Notes: a model not told the origin generated them from the sequence alone. Counted from the stretch's first letter, positions 8,289-16,867 are shown. The stretch: 23,328 nucleotides of DNA from Methanosarcinaceae archaeon (GCA_020793555.1 DQIO01000324.1:1-23328); one strand, 5' to 3'. Numbers and translations are program-made.

Positions 8289-8459
8289 ATGCTCAAATTG
8301 GGGCAGTCTAATATTATCATACCAATCAGTATCATACCAATCAGTATCATTCCCAAAATAAACGAAGGCTTGATAATAACAGGTGTTTTCGAAGGCGAAG
8401 AGACCGATGATTGCAAAAAGATAGTGTATAAGCTTTTGTGGAAATGGTTGCTGGAATGA
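8289..8459 (+). CDS. Small 56-codon frame, possible gene remnant
   Basis: Plus-strand ATG at 8289 opens 56 codons. The first part translates the 15-base repeats as IIPIS-IIPIS. The second part, NEGLIITGVFEGEETDDCKK then IVYKLLWKWLLE, looks like the genuine C-terminus of a protein. There is no ribosome binding site. I do not recognise the family. It is most likely the 3' remnant of a decayed gene onto which the repeat region was placed; chance is also possible. Confidence 0.3.
   Translation: MLKLGQSNIIIPISIIPISIIPKINEGLIITGVFEGEETDDCKKIVYKLLWKWLLE
8316..8350. repeat. Tandem 15-base repeats related to the palindrome
   Basis: Two exact tandem copies of ATCATACCAATCAGT (8316-8330, 8331-8345) and a partial third (ATCAT). 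Each differs by two bases from ATCATACTAATTAGT at 8259-8273 inside the 37-bp palindrome, so all belong to one repeat family. Confidence 0.75.
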
Positions 8460-8524
8460 GGCCAAATATGAAATTTGGGACACTTGTCTAGTCCAATTTC
8501 TAACTATAGCACCTATCCTCTACA

Positions 8525-9268
8525 TCATGATTTGTTGTTGGAATTTATCTTTAAGTCCACTTTCACCTTGTGAACAGCATGATCGACAGCCAAGCCTCTT
8601 AACATCCACCTTAATACAGATGCTTGTGCGGTTTTATTGTCCACAAACTGTTTTTTTGCAATCGCAGATACTTCCTCTCCCGCCTCGGTCAAAAGTTCTG
8701 ACAACGTTTTTTTGGAAAATATATCGAGACCGCCAACCTTCAATCCCATCATGGTCTTGAATCCGGGAGATGGATCACGATTTATCCTGATAATATGTTC
8801 CTGCAACTTTTTCGTTATTGGTGCCTGGCGGACATCCGCAACATATCGGTTCGCAGGCAACGGTTTTGATGATTTTTTGGGTGCTGCAAGATTATCCGCA
8901 ACGCTGTTTTTGTCCCTTGGCACCCATTCGTATTTGACTTTGAGATTGTGTCCATCAATGAATTCGCCGATCTGTTTGGCAAGTCCCCGCAGTACCGTAT
9001 TGGAGATCTTCCAGTTGCCTGCCATTTGATTGATGACAAGTTTACTGTCCCCTTTGATCAACAGGGGACCTCTTCCATCCTGTTGAATATAATGTTCCAG
9101 ACCTTTTTTCAGTGCGGTATACTCGGCAACGTTATTGGTGTTACCTGATTGAGGTTTTTGTTCTGCGTATCCAGTGATTGACTGGCCATTCAGAACAAAC
9201 ACCCAACCAAAACCCATACGACCGCCCGGGTTTTTGTCACATGCTCCATCAAAATTTAAAGTATCCAT
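8525..9268 (-). CDS. rnhA: Ribonuclease HI-like protein with C-terminal extension
   Basis: The first 130 residues form an RNase HI fold: FDGACDKNPGG with Asp7, NNVAEYTAL with Glu49, GDSKLVINQ with Asp74, and VADNLA with Asp125. This is the complete DEDD metal-binding set for cutting the RNA strand of RNA-DNA hybrids. I place the start at the ATG at 9268, where the conserved fold begins. The frame is open to 9451 but the extra 61 residues are unlike the family. A further ~117 residues follow the RNase H domain (PITKKLQEHIIRINRDPSPG, then helical to NSNNKS). Bacterial and archaeal single-domain RNase HI is usually 130-160 residues, so this tail is unexplained. Confidence 0.85.
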   Translation of the reverse strand: MDTLNFDGACDKNPGGRMGFGWVFVLNGQSITGYAEQKPQSGNTNNVAEYTALKKGLEHYIQQDGRGPLLIKGDSKLVINQMAGNWKISNTVLRGLAKQIGEFIDGHNLKVKYEWVPRDKNSVADNLAAPKKSSKPLPANRYVADVRQAPITKKLQEHIIRINRDPSPGFKTMMGLKVGGLDIFSKKTLSELLTEAGEEVSAIAKKQFVDNKTAQASVLRWMLRGLAVDHAVHKVKVDLKINSNNKS

Positions 9269-9457
9269 GATAACCAATCCTAAAAGCAGACTGGATAAAA
9301 TATCTGTCGGTTTCTCGATGATGGGGTGACCTGAGATACTGGCTGGGAATATTTCATTAATACAATGGGTTGGTGTGTTTGCGATTGTCAAGTCCACGGA
9401 AGTGGTAATCGGGAAGAAGCAGGGGAGTTCAAGTTGAATACGAAACATCAAGACGCC

Positions 9458-9688
9458 CTAGTGTCGTGTCAACATTCAAGTGTCAATTATGTGAGGCATA
9501 GATTGTATAAAACAATTCCATGATACAGCAATTTTAACATTTTTTTTAGACGCAGATTTACGCTGATTAACGCAGATTTAAGGTAGAATCAGCGTTAATC
9601 TGTGTTAATCAGCGTCTTGGATATAATTGGAGAATGGGATAGTATCAGATTATGCATTGGTGTCATTATACAATTGACATAACACTAG
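9458..9688. mobile_element. Candidate MITE-like element with inverted termini
   Basis: The ends CTAGTGTCGTGTCAA (9458-9472) and TTGACATAACACTAG (9674-9688) are inverted copies matching at 13 of 15 positions, enclosing 231 bases without a gene. Inside is a large imperfect hairpin (9549-9617). No target-site duplication is obvious. The right end overlaps and supplies the TAG stop of the neighbouring minus-strand gene. Confidence 0.4.
9549..9617. repeat. Imperfect 31-bp inverted repeat (GCAGATT/GCTGATT type)
   Basis: The arms are built from alternating CGCAGATTTA and CGCTGATTAA units and match at about 26 of 31 positions. They bracket a short loop near 9580-9586. This GCTGATTAACGCAGATT theme is seen as a dispersed hairpin in many prokaryotic genomes. 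Confidence 0.65.
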
Positions 9689-10389
9689 ACAGTAGACGGC
9701 GTGTTCTTTTGTTTAGTCTCAATAACATTTTCAAGTTGTTGTATATTATCTTTAATTAGATCTGTAAAAAAACGGTCCCCCGTGCTCGTATATTTTTCAA
9801 TCGCATTAGAATGAATATCATTCAAAGTTTCTAGAGCATCTTTTGCAATATCTATATCATCATTATCTGCTGCGTGAATTCCAATAATCTTCAAAGAAAT
9901 ACATGCGTGATTTCTTGCTTTTTTCAAATCAAGATCGATTGCAATTTTTGTAATTGAAGAAAGAGCGCCAATAATCTCAACTTCCAGACTTTGTTTGTCA
10001 TTGTCTGTAATATTTGCATTTTTCATTAGTTTAGAACCAATCAAAGAAAGTGCAATCATTCCGTACAAAATTGTTGATTCACATTCTTTTTCCCATTTTT
10101 CAGTGACTTCTATTATAATATGTTCAAGCGATTTTATCGCAGAATGCAATATATTATATGAAATGTGGGCGGAGGCAATATTACTTAATCCAATTTCTTT
10201 AATCGACATTATCACTTTTCGTGTATCATCTTCGAGTCTATTATCAATTGCAGTTTTTGCAACATTTTGAAATGAAGAGATTACTATAACAGTGGCATCA
10301 CCCATTTTTTGTTCATCTGCAATTATCCCTATTTTTTCAAGGTATGAAATTAAGTCAGACAAATTATAATTGATATCATCAATTATCAT
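9685..10389 (-). pseudogene. C-terminal part of a frameshifted membrane protein
   Basis: A 234-codon helical frame with no transmembrane segments. It has repeated amphipathic units (SIKEIGLSNIASAHISYN, SLKIIGIHAADNDDIDIAKD) that resemble the IG-x-x-A repeats at the end of the upstream 10428-11417 product. The same frame is open upstream to about 10437 and there reads KTVEHVASILEKFGTF. It runs directly on from the upstream gene if one A is added to the A5 run at 10434-10438. I read the two as one gene of about 575 codons. The stop codon lies in the right end of the candidate element at 9458-9688, so the natural C-terminus may also be lost. Confidence 0.65.
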
Positions 10390-10427
10390 AAAAGTTCCAA
10401 ATTTTTCAAGAATTGATGCTACATGCT

Positions 10428-11417
10428 CTACTGTTTTTCCATTTGTTGACGGGCAGCTATAATTCCAATAGTTTCAACATGACCAATGATTCGACTTGCA
10501 ATCTCTGGTTTATGATTGTGGTCACATTTTTTGTCTTTAAGGATGCCATATGCTTTTTGTTCAATTATTTTTAAGCCATACCTTGTAGTTTCATAATCAT
10601 ATTTCATCATTGAACCTTGCAACACGTCAACAATTGGTTGAATTGAATCGTTTACAGGTTGGATCTGCCCGTTATCATCAATATTGTCATTTTTCTCAAG
10701 TTTAATTGCATTATTAATCTCAGAAAAGCTCATGACTTTTGACAATAGTTCTATTATTTCAGTTGGCTTAAACATTTCAAGGGTGTTCACAATGTATGGC
10801 CAAAGAGCAAGCAGTGCAAAAATACTAAGTGAATATACAATCCATATGTCTCTTTCAAGAGAAAAATTGTAATTCGAATTGGGTATTTGTTTGAGAACCC
10901 AAGAACCATAAATCATTGCAGAAAAATAAATTAGTATGAGAAATGAAAAATTGAAACTTCTTATAAATATATTAATAACTCTTGTAGAATATGATGATGA
11001 AGTTTGTTGTATGGCAACTAAACTCAGGGAAACAACTATGGCAAGTATGGCGGCTTCACTTTGTATTAAAGCACTAATCATGTATCTTGCACTATCAGCA
11101 TCAGTATAAGTGGGTTCTAAATGATAAAATATTCCAGTTATGATAAATGTTGGGACAAATAAAATAATGTAAGTAAACAGTTTTCGAGATCTCATTAACA
11201 TATAAAATATTGTTATTATACTTATACCCACAACAAAAATTAAAAATATGTTGTAATATATCACAAAAAATAAAATGGTCATTATCATTACGTAAAACAT
11301 TGAGAAAACTAGAAAAAAGACAGGTAATGAAGAGATATCATAAGAAACATGGGAATCTTTAGACTGAATCCCATCAATTATATTATTTAATGAGGATTCC
11401 AACGTGTTTTTTGACAT
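10428..11417 (-). pseudogene. Integral membrane protein (DUF2254-like core), N-terminal part
   Basis: A 329-codon frame with paired hydrophobic helices at about residues 30-50, 54-73 and 79-95. A conserved-looking block SEAAILAIVVSLSLVAIQQT-SSSYSTRVINIF (about 125-157) recalls the DUF2254 pattern of membrane proteins. Further helices lie at about 160-175 and 190-212, then a cytoplasmic helical region. The frame ends ARQQMEKQ-stop where a missing A in an A5 run breaks it away from 9685-10389. A TATA box (minus TTATATATAT, 11441-11450) lies about 26 bases before the expected start, close to the ATG, so the mRNA is probably leaderless. The function is not known; similar proteins are annotated only as membrane proteins. 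Confidence 0.65.
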
Positions 11418-11830
11418 ATTTGTATAAATTGTTCGTATGAATATATATAATTCCGCAGGTAAATCGCACTTTCCGCAGGTAAATCACAAAAGTGAATCTT
11501 TTTCTTAAATGAAAATGATGCCGAATGAGTACGGTTTCCAAAATATGCTCACAAATGGTTTAGAATGATGTATGTCAATTTTCTATCGAAGTTTGCAAAT
11601 TGTATACTAAAACAGTACCTTTCCAACATTGAGTGGGCGAATATTGTCATCTTACCATGCATATATGTATGTACAGTATAACTATAATATAAGATGGATA
11701 TTCAAAAACGATATCAGGAAAAATGTTCAAAATTTTCATATACCTGCGGAAAGTGCGGTAAATTCCAAAAGTGATTTTTTTAACGAATTCATCCATTTAA
11801 TCAATAAACTCATCTGAGGGATGAAACATC
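11418..11830. other. Non-coding spacer with 17-base inverted and direct repeats
   Basis: CGCACTTTCCGCAGGTA (11465-11481) recurs inverted at 11741-11757, and TTCCGCAGGTAAATC occurs twice in tandem at 11451-11485. AAATCACAAAAGTGA (11481-11495) also resembles AAATTCCAAAAGTGA (11760-11774) in direct orientation. No credible gene lies between. This could be a decayed mobile element or a regulatory array; the plus-strand right arm would code for TCGKCGKF, a zinc-ribbon-like scrap. Confidence 0.45.
11441..11450 (-). promoter_or_regulatory. TATA box for the 10428-11417 gene
   Basis: Minus-strand TTATATATAT centred about 28 bases before the ATG at 11417. With normal archaeal spacing this puts the transcript start at or next to the start codon. 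Confidence 0.5.
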
Positions 11831-11831
11831 A

Positions 11832-11888
11832 AAAAAAGAAAAACAAAAAAAGAAAAACAAAAAAACGCCGGAAAGAGGGACATCCGGC
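11832..11888 (-). terminator. Hairpin and T-tract terminator of the transporter operon
   Basis: On the minus strand GCCGGA (11888-11883) pairs with TCCGGC (11872-11867). It is followed by three long T-rich runs (TTTTTTT, TTTTT, TTTTTTT) between 11865 and 11832. It begins about 20 bases after the stop of the last COG1361 gene. Confidence 0.8.
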
Positions 11889-11906
11889 ATTTCATATTAA
11901 CCGACT

Positions 11907-13052
11907 TCACTGCTTACTGTTCTTATAAACCCGCAGTCCAACAGCCAAAACAACCACAATCAAAACCCCAGCCACAATTATCTTTAAATTTCCGAGTTTT
12001 TCTGATGTGGGTATTGCAGGCAAGGTCTCAACCTGTATCTTTATGACATCCGATATCTGGTCATGACCATCAACATCCTCGTACTTGATCTCGCTATTAA
12101 TGGCATACATCTTTGTTGTTGCTGTCTCATCCACTTTCAGGTTGAACAATGCAACAGCACTCTCATCCGGAGCAATAGAGCCAATGAATGCCTGGTCATC
12201 TGTCGTACTGAACGGGTCTGATGCGCTAATCCTCACTGTCGCATCCTTAATTGGCAGGTCTCCCACGTTTTTGAATGTAACCGAAAGCAGCTCTTCCTCA
12301 TCAGCCACAAGTTCACCACTCACATCAATCACTTCAAACTTTGCCTCTTCCTTAACCGAAATTGGGATTGTAATATTATCTCCACCAATTTCATACCACA
12401 TACCGACCTCAAGGTTCGTAATACCAAGACTTGTCTCATTATCACCATCGATCTGGATATTTTCCTGATATCCGTACATAAGTGTCAAAATAAGTGGATA
12501 CACACCGGCTTGTGCATTATTTGAGATCTCTATCGTGTACTGGAAAGGTTTTTCGGTCTGCTCTCCAGCTTTAAGTGAACCTACTTCCTGTTGACCGGAT
12601 TTCACTTTCACAGCAGGGTCAAGCGATGTCAAAAATCCCACAATCCCGATTGCTGTAGTCTTTTGAGCCTCATAAGTAAATTCAGTTTGCTGAAGTTTTA
12701 TATCAAGATCACTTGCAGGGATGGAAAGATCTTTTTCCACTTTAAAACCTGTTATCAATCCCTTGTTCATCAGGTTTATACTAACAGTGACCGTATCACC
12801 TCGCGCAAATTCGGTATCACCGATCACGATCGCAGTCAGGTTCGGACCGCCATAGACCGTGTAGTAATTCTCCCCAAAATCAAAGTGTTCAGGAAATGCA
12901 GCCTGTGCAGGCATTGCAAGAAGTACAAGCAATGATGCGATCAGCGGCAGTATTATTTTAAATTTTGTCTTAAAATTTGTATTTAAACTTGCATTTATCT
13001 TTGTTTTCATGCCAATCCCTCTTATCGTATAAATTTTATCTGTAAATTTCAT
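11907..13052 (-). CDS. Secreted, C-terminally anchored COG1361/S-layer-like protein
   Basis: A 381-residue surface protein. After a short charged N-terminus comes a signal peptide (hydrophobic IILPLIASLLVLLAMPAQA, cleavage near AQA-AF). It is followed by Ig-like beta domains of the COG1361 type (TEFARGDTVTVSINLMNKG; VTFKNVGDLPIKDATVRISA) and a C-terminal membrane helix (IIVAGVLIVVVLAVGLRVYK) with a basic tail. The protein should therefore sit outside the membrane. The ATG at 13052 overlaps the upstream stop (ATGA). A second ATG at 13010 with a GAGGG ribosome binding site is an equally good start and would leave a more normal signal peptide. It resembles its neighbour at 13049-14233 throughout, so they are likely paralogs. 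As part of the RND operon it may be an accessory subunit of the transporter. Confidence 0.85.
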   Translation of the reverse strand: MKFTDKIYTIRGIGMKTKINASLNTNFKTKFKIILPLIASLLVLLAMPAQAAFPEHFDFGENYYTVYGGPNLTAIVIGDTEFARGDTVTVSINLMNKGLITGFKVEKDLSIPASDLDIKLQQTEFTYEAQKTTAIGIVGFLTSLDPAVKVKSGQQEVGSLKAGEQTEKPFQYTIEISNNAQAGVYPLILTLMYGYQENIQIDGDNETSLGITNLEVGMWYEIGGDNITIPISVKEEAKFEVIDVSGELVADEEELLSVTFKNVGDLPIKDATVRISASDPFSTTDDQAFIGSIAPDESAVALFNLKVDETATTKMYAINSEIKYEDVDGHDQISDVIKIQVETLPAIPTSEKLGNLKIIVAGVLIVVVLAVGLRVYKNSKQ

Positions 13053-14233
13053 TTGTACTTCTCTATATTCAGTATAAACTTAATAATCATAAAAATTCCC
13101 AAAACAAACACGCCACCAAGCGCCATTGTTCCTGCACCCAGTTTATCGGGAGAAGGTTCAAGCGGTACGGTCACTTTCAGGTTTTCTGAAAATGCAGTAT
13201 TGCCGTTTTCATCAATATACTTGATCTCGCTGTCAACCCCATAATCTTTCACAAGCGAACTCCGATCCGCAGATGCCTTAAAAGACACAGTATCACTTTC
13301 CCCGGGTTCAATCGTGCCAAGTCGAAGTACACTTTGTTCTACAACAAGTGGTTTCATAACAACCACACGAACAACTGCATCCCTGGCAGGAATCTCCCCT
13401 ATGTTTTTGTATGTAACATTTATCACACCAAAAGACCCTGCCGTAAGATGTCCTGAAACATCCGTGATCTCAAATTCAGTCGCCCCTTTGACAAAAATTG
13501 GGATGACTAAGGTCTTGTTTGCGCTCTTGTAATTTGTAGTATGGTCAAGACCTGTAACACCAAGTCGGTACACCTCGTTTGTAGTCATACGCACCTGACT
13601 TTGGTATTCGTATGAAACCGGAAGCTGGAGATAATATGCACCTGCAGGGGTATGGTCTGAAATTGTGATGGCATATACCAGCGGATTGTCCGGTAACTTT
13701 CCGGGTGCGAGTTTTTTCATGACACGTATCGATGCAGACGGATCAACTTCAATATATGGACTGGTAGAGATCAACTCTGCTTTGATACCAACGGCTATTG
13801 TGCGCATAGTTTCATATTGCAGTTCTTGCAATGATGTTGCATGCTTTTTCTTATCCGTGCCAACACTTGTATCGGATTTGAATCCGTACAGCACTCCTTT
13901 GTTTGCAAGAGTTATGCGGATCTGTGCGGTTTCCCCACGTTCAAATTCATAGTCTCCAAGTAAGGAAGCGTAAATGTCGGGTTCACCATAACTGTTGTAG
14001 TAATTTGTCGAGAATGCATGATTTGGCGGTAAGAACTCTTTTGTATTTTCGGGTTCATCATCAGCTGATGCCATTGGAATCATAACCACAACCGTGCATA
14101 CAATTATAATTATAATTATAAATGTAGAGATGGGAGCAAATAATCCAATTCGATTTAACGACCTTCGAACTTTATGGCCATTGCCATTACTGTCACCATT
14201 ATCATTACTGTTACCACTACAACTGCAATTCAT
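13049..14233 (-). CDS. Secreted COG1361 protein, partner of the RND transporter
   Basis: A 394-residue relative of the next gene. It begins with an odd Cys/Asn/Gly/Asp/Ser-rich leader (about residues 3-20, coded by short imperfect DNA repeats). A basic stretch and a membrane/signal segment (TFIIIIIIVCTVVVMIPMASA, about 37-57) follow. The ectodomain has the same landmarks as its paralog: YYNSYGEPDIYASLLGD with YEFERGETAQIRITLANKG, and VTYKNIGEIPARDAVVRVVV. The C-terminus has a membrane helix (about 368-388) and the tail NIEKYK. Its ATG overlaps the transporter stop codon (ATGA), with GGAGA upstream, and its stop overlaps the next gene, so all three are translationally coupled. A role as periplasm-side adaptor is inferred only from context. 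Confidence 0.85.
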   Translation of the reverse strand: MNCSCSGNSNDNGDSNGNGHKVRRSLNRIGLFAPISTFIIIIIIVCTVVVMIPMASADDEPENTKEFLPPNHAFSTNYYNSYGEPDIYASLLGDYEFERGETAQIRITLANKGVLYGFKSDTSVGTDKKKHATSLQELQYETMRTIAVGIKAELISTSPYIEVDPSASIRVMKKLAPGKLPDNPLVYAITISDHTPAGAYYLQLPVSYEYQSQVRMTTNEVYRLGVTGLDHTTNYKSANKTLVIPIFVKGATEFEITDVSGHLTAGSFGVINVTYKNIGEIPARDAVVRVVVMKPLVVEQSVLRLGTIEPGESDTVSFKASADRSSLVKDYGVDSEIKYIDENGNTAFSENLKVTVPLEPSPDKLGAGTMALGGVFVLGIFMIIKFILNIEKYK

Positions 14234-16563
14234 TGGATATCAATCTCCGATGTGTTAAGTACATGTTCACCTGTTTTAGCATGTTTATTAGAAATATTTT
14301 TACTTTTCATGTTATCTCGCCATGTGTCAAGTAGCACCATCACAGGCGGAAACACAATGAACGCTGCAAAAAGTGCCAGCGCTACATCCATTACGGTCAC
14401 AATACCAAAATTACTGGTCATGGAGAATGGTGATGCGACAAGTGCAGAGAAACCAAACATGGTTGTAAGACCCGATGGAATTATCGCCTTTCCTATCTTT
14501 TTAGTTGCTTCACGCATAGCATCGACCGGGGCCAAACCTTTTTCCTTCTCTTCATAATAGCGTTCCATCATAAGTATTGCATATTCAGATCCCACTCCAA
14601 GTATAAGGGCACCGAGTGTTGCTGTCATGGGTGTATATTCCAGTCCGGAGTAATACATGACCCCGCCTGCCCATCCTATCACCATGAACATTGTAACAAC
14701 AGGTGTGAAGGCTTTGACCCAATCGCGATATATTATAAGCAATCCGCCAAATACCAGTGCAAGCCCAAAAAATGTCATTGCAACTCTGCCTGATGTAAGT
14801 GAACTGATAACTGTCGTAAACACAACCGAATTGCCTGTTACTGTAACAAATGCTCCTGGTGGCGGGGGCATCCATGCAATATCTTCCCTTACGACTTTGA
14901 CCAGTTCCTCAACGCCTGTAAGGCCGATATCAGCAACGGAATTTCCAATTTCCAGATTCATCAAAAGCATATTATTGCCGTGTATAAATCGTTTTTTCCG
15001 CATTTCCGGGATCTGGTCATACAATTTTGCGATATCTTCACTGTTATCAGGAATTGTGCCACCATTCATTGATTTTATTATAGGGGCAATGCTAGATGCA
15101 CCATATACATTACTTCTCCCTTCAACTTCATGAGCGCTGAATTCATCCATCCATCTAAGAAGATTCGGATCAGTGGCATCATCGGTTTTTATGATAAGGT
15201 TGAGGGCATCTGATCCACCTGTTATGCTACCAAGATGTGCAAGGTCGATCAGCGCCGGCATGTCCTGGGGTACAAATGTTTTCACGTCTGTCTGGATCGG
15301 TACAAACGAATCCACGTATAATCCTGAAACACACAGAATCGCCGCAATGCCAATTATCATAAAAGGGTGTTTGATTGTTAATTTGGATGTGTTTTCGAGC
15401 AAACGTTCAAGTTTATCAGGTTGTTTGCTTGCATTTTTGGCGGTGGGTGTTGTAATTTCAGAAGCTGTGGATGATGTGGTATTTTTAGATTTGAATCCGG
15501 CAAGCAAGTTTTTCCTGCTAAACGTGTCAAGACCATATATTAGAGCTACACCAACAAAAAGTGATGAAAGGAAACACATTATTATTCCAATGAGGAGCAG
15601 TTTTGCAAAATCCTGTATCATTGGAACTGTGGATGTGAAAAGCGAGAAAAATCCAAGACCCGTGATGATCATTGCGGTAAGTACGGCAGGACCGGTGTGT
15701 TTTATCGTCTGTATTACGGCTTTCGCTTCATCAGGTTCTCGCTTAAGTTCTTCTTCGATCCGGCTGTGAAACTGTATCGCATAATCGATCCCAAGTCCGA
15801 TGAGGATCGGAAATGCGGACATGGATACCATACTGAGCGGTATTTTGAGGTATCCCATTGCACCGAATGTGTACACGATCCCGAGTAGTACGATAGGGAG
15901 TGGCAAAAGTTTCCACCTTACGTGTCTAAATACAAGATAAAGTACTATGAACATTAGAATAATTGATATCAAAAGCAGTGGTGCCATGCTGGTCTTCATT
16001 TCATTGTCCATTGCAATCGAAAAGGCTGGGTCGCCTGTTACTATAATATTATAATCAGGTGGGAATTCTGAGATTAAGGCTGCAATTTCGGTTTCACGCA
16101 GGACTTCTTTCATCTGTACGTCGGTTGCATCGCCCGGCATTTCTATAAAGACAATTGTATGCGTGTCATCCGGCAGGATCACTTCAAAATCAGATATGTG
16201 GCTTGATACGATCGCATCAATCTCTTCCCTGCTGTCAGGCATTTCATATCTGCCTGTTATTTGATAATTGAAATTCTTTATGGCAGATACCGCACTTGAA
16301 GTGCCAACAACGTTCCGTGTATTCTTTGATTGCTGTTCCAGTCTGTCAACTGCCTGCAGAACCTCTGCACTTTTGACATCTTCGCCTTCTATTAGTACAA
16401 TGATGGATTGAGTGAAAAATATCCTGAGATATAGGTGATCGAAATCCTGATACAGTTTTGAAGTTTTCTCGACAAACGTCTCAGTTCCCGATTCCATAGT
16501 TATCTGCTGTGCACCCTGCCCTGCAACTGCGATGAGCAGTATTGCTATCAGGATAATGGGCAA
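14230..16563 (-). CDS. RND-superfamily transporter, HAE3/MMPL type
   Basis: A proton-driven type export protein of at least 777 residues, made of two similar halves. Each half has one helix, a large extracytoplasmic loop and a five-helix bundle. The signature intramembrane motifs are GLGIDYAIQFHSRIEEE in the first half and GVGSEYAILMMERYYEE in the second (Glu in place of the Asp). The linker between halves is Ser/Thr/Lys-rich. The substrate is unknown; archaeal members of this family are thought to move lipids or hydrophobic compounds. The listed start is a TTG without ribosome binding site that would begin inside the first helix. The frame stays open upstream and codes for NIKNIFEKLGIFIEHNTLPI, typical of the family N-terminus, to about 16617. 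There is no ATG, GTG or TTG there, so initiation may use ATA/ATT or the start codon has mutated. Confidence 0.9.
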   Translation of the reverse strand: MPIILIAILLIAVAGQGAQQITMESGTETFVEKTSKLYQDFDHLYLRIFFTQSIIVLIEGEDVKSAEVLQAVDRLEQQSKNTRNVVGTSSAVSAIKNFNYQITGRYEMPDSREEIDAIVSSHISDFEVILPDDTHTIVFIEMPGDATDVQMKEVLRETEIAALISEFPPDYNIIVTGDPAFSIAMDNEMKTSMAPLLLISIILMFIVLYLVFRHVRWKLLPLPIVLLGIVYTFGAMGYLKIPLSMVSMSAFPILIGLGIDYAIQFHSRIEEELKREPDEAKAVIQTIKHTGPAVLTAMIITGLGFFSLFTSTVPMIQDFAKLLLIGIIMCFLSSLFVGVALIYGLDTFSRKNLLAGFKSKNTTSSTASEITTPTAKNASKQPDKLERLLENTSKLTIKHPFMIIGIAAILCVSGLYVDSFVPIQTDVKTFVPQDMPALIDLAHLGSITGGSDALNLIIKTDDATDPNLLRWMDEFSAHEVEGRSNVYGASSIAPIIKSMNGGTIPDNSEDIAKLYDQIPEMRKKRFIHGNNMLLMNLEIGNSVADIGLTGVEELVKVVREDIAWMPPPPGAFVTVTGNSVVFTTVISSLTSGRVAMTFFGLALVFGGLLIIYRDWVKAFTPVVTMFMVIGWAGGVMYYSGLEYTPMTATLGALILGVGSEYAILMMERYYEEKEKGLAPVDAMREATKKIGKAIIPSGLTTMFGFSALVASPFSMTSNFGIVTVMDVALALFAAFIVFPPVMVLLDTWRDNMKSKNISNKHAKTGEHVLNTSEIDIQ

Positions 16564-16617
16564 CGTGTTATGTTCTATGAAAATCCCTAATTTCTCGAAG
16601 ATATTTTTAATATTTAT
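16564..16617 (-). CDS. Probable N-terminal extension of the RND transporter
   Basis: About 18 in-frame codons before the TTG at 16563 read INIKNIFEKLGIFIEHNT, matching the amphipathic start usual in HAE3 transporters. Minus-strand AGGGGAC sits just upstream of ATA-AAT-ATT. No standard initiator exists in this stretch. Confidence 0.5.
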
Positions 16618-16701
16618 GTCCCCTATGTTAATATTACAAAATGATTCACAGTATTTTCTAACATTGGTAAATTGATGATTTTATTTAAGCCTGCCTGATA
16701 A

Positions 16702-16731
16702 TGACTGCGGTCAAATGTGACCATAGTCACA
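16702..16731. promoter_or_regulatory. Overlapping TGAC-n4-GTCA operators near the transporter
   Basis: TGACTGCGGTCA (16702-16713), GGTCAAATGTGACC (16709-16722) and TGTGACCATAGTCACA (16716-16731) are three overlapping palindromes with the same TGAC/GTCA half-sites as those beside tetR. They are likely binding sites for the divergent TetR protein. Confidence 0.6.
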
Positions 16732-16867
16732 AATACAATATGTTATACTTAAGGATGTCGGAGGTGTAAATAATGATAATAGCCAGTACTTCCGAATAGC
16801 CATACTTCCGATTGACTAAATATTTTGTGCTTCAACTTAAATTACACAAACATGTTTTGACCTTCAT

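Noticed and set aside
8243..8350. Possible CRISPR array
   Set aside because: Repeats are 15 bases, mostly directly abutting, without unique spacers or cas genes.
8265..8483. 72-codon minus-strand frame over the 15-base repeats
   Set aside because: It translates the repeats as DTDWY units and begins inside the palindrome; no start signals.
9269..9451. 61-residue N-terminal extension of the RNase HI frame
   Set aside because: The conserved fold begins at the ATG at 9268, and the extension does not resemble the family.
14585..15769. Antisense and out-of-frame reading frames within the transporter gene
   Set aside because: They overlap a gene with well-defined membrane helices and motifs and have no start signals of their own.
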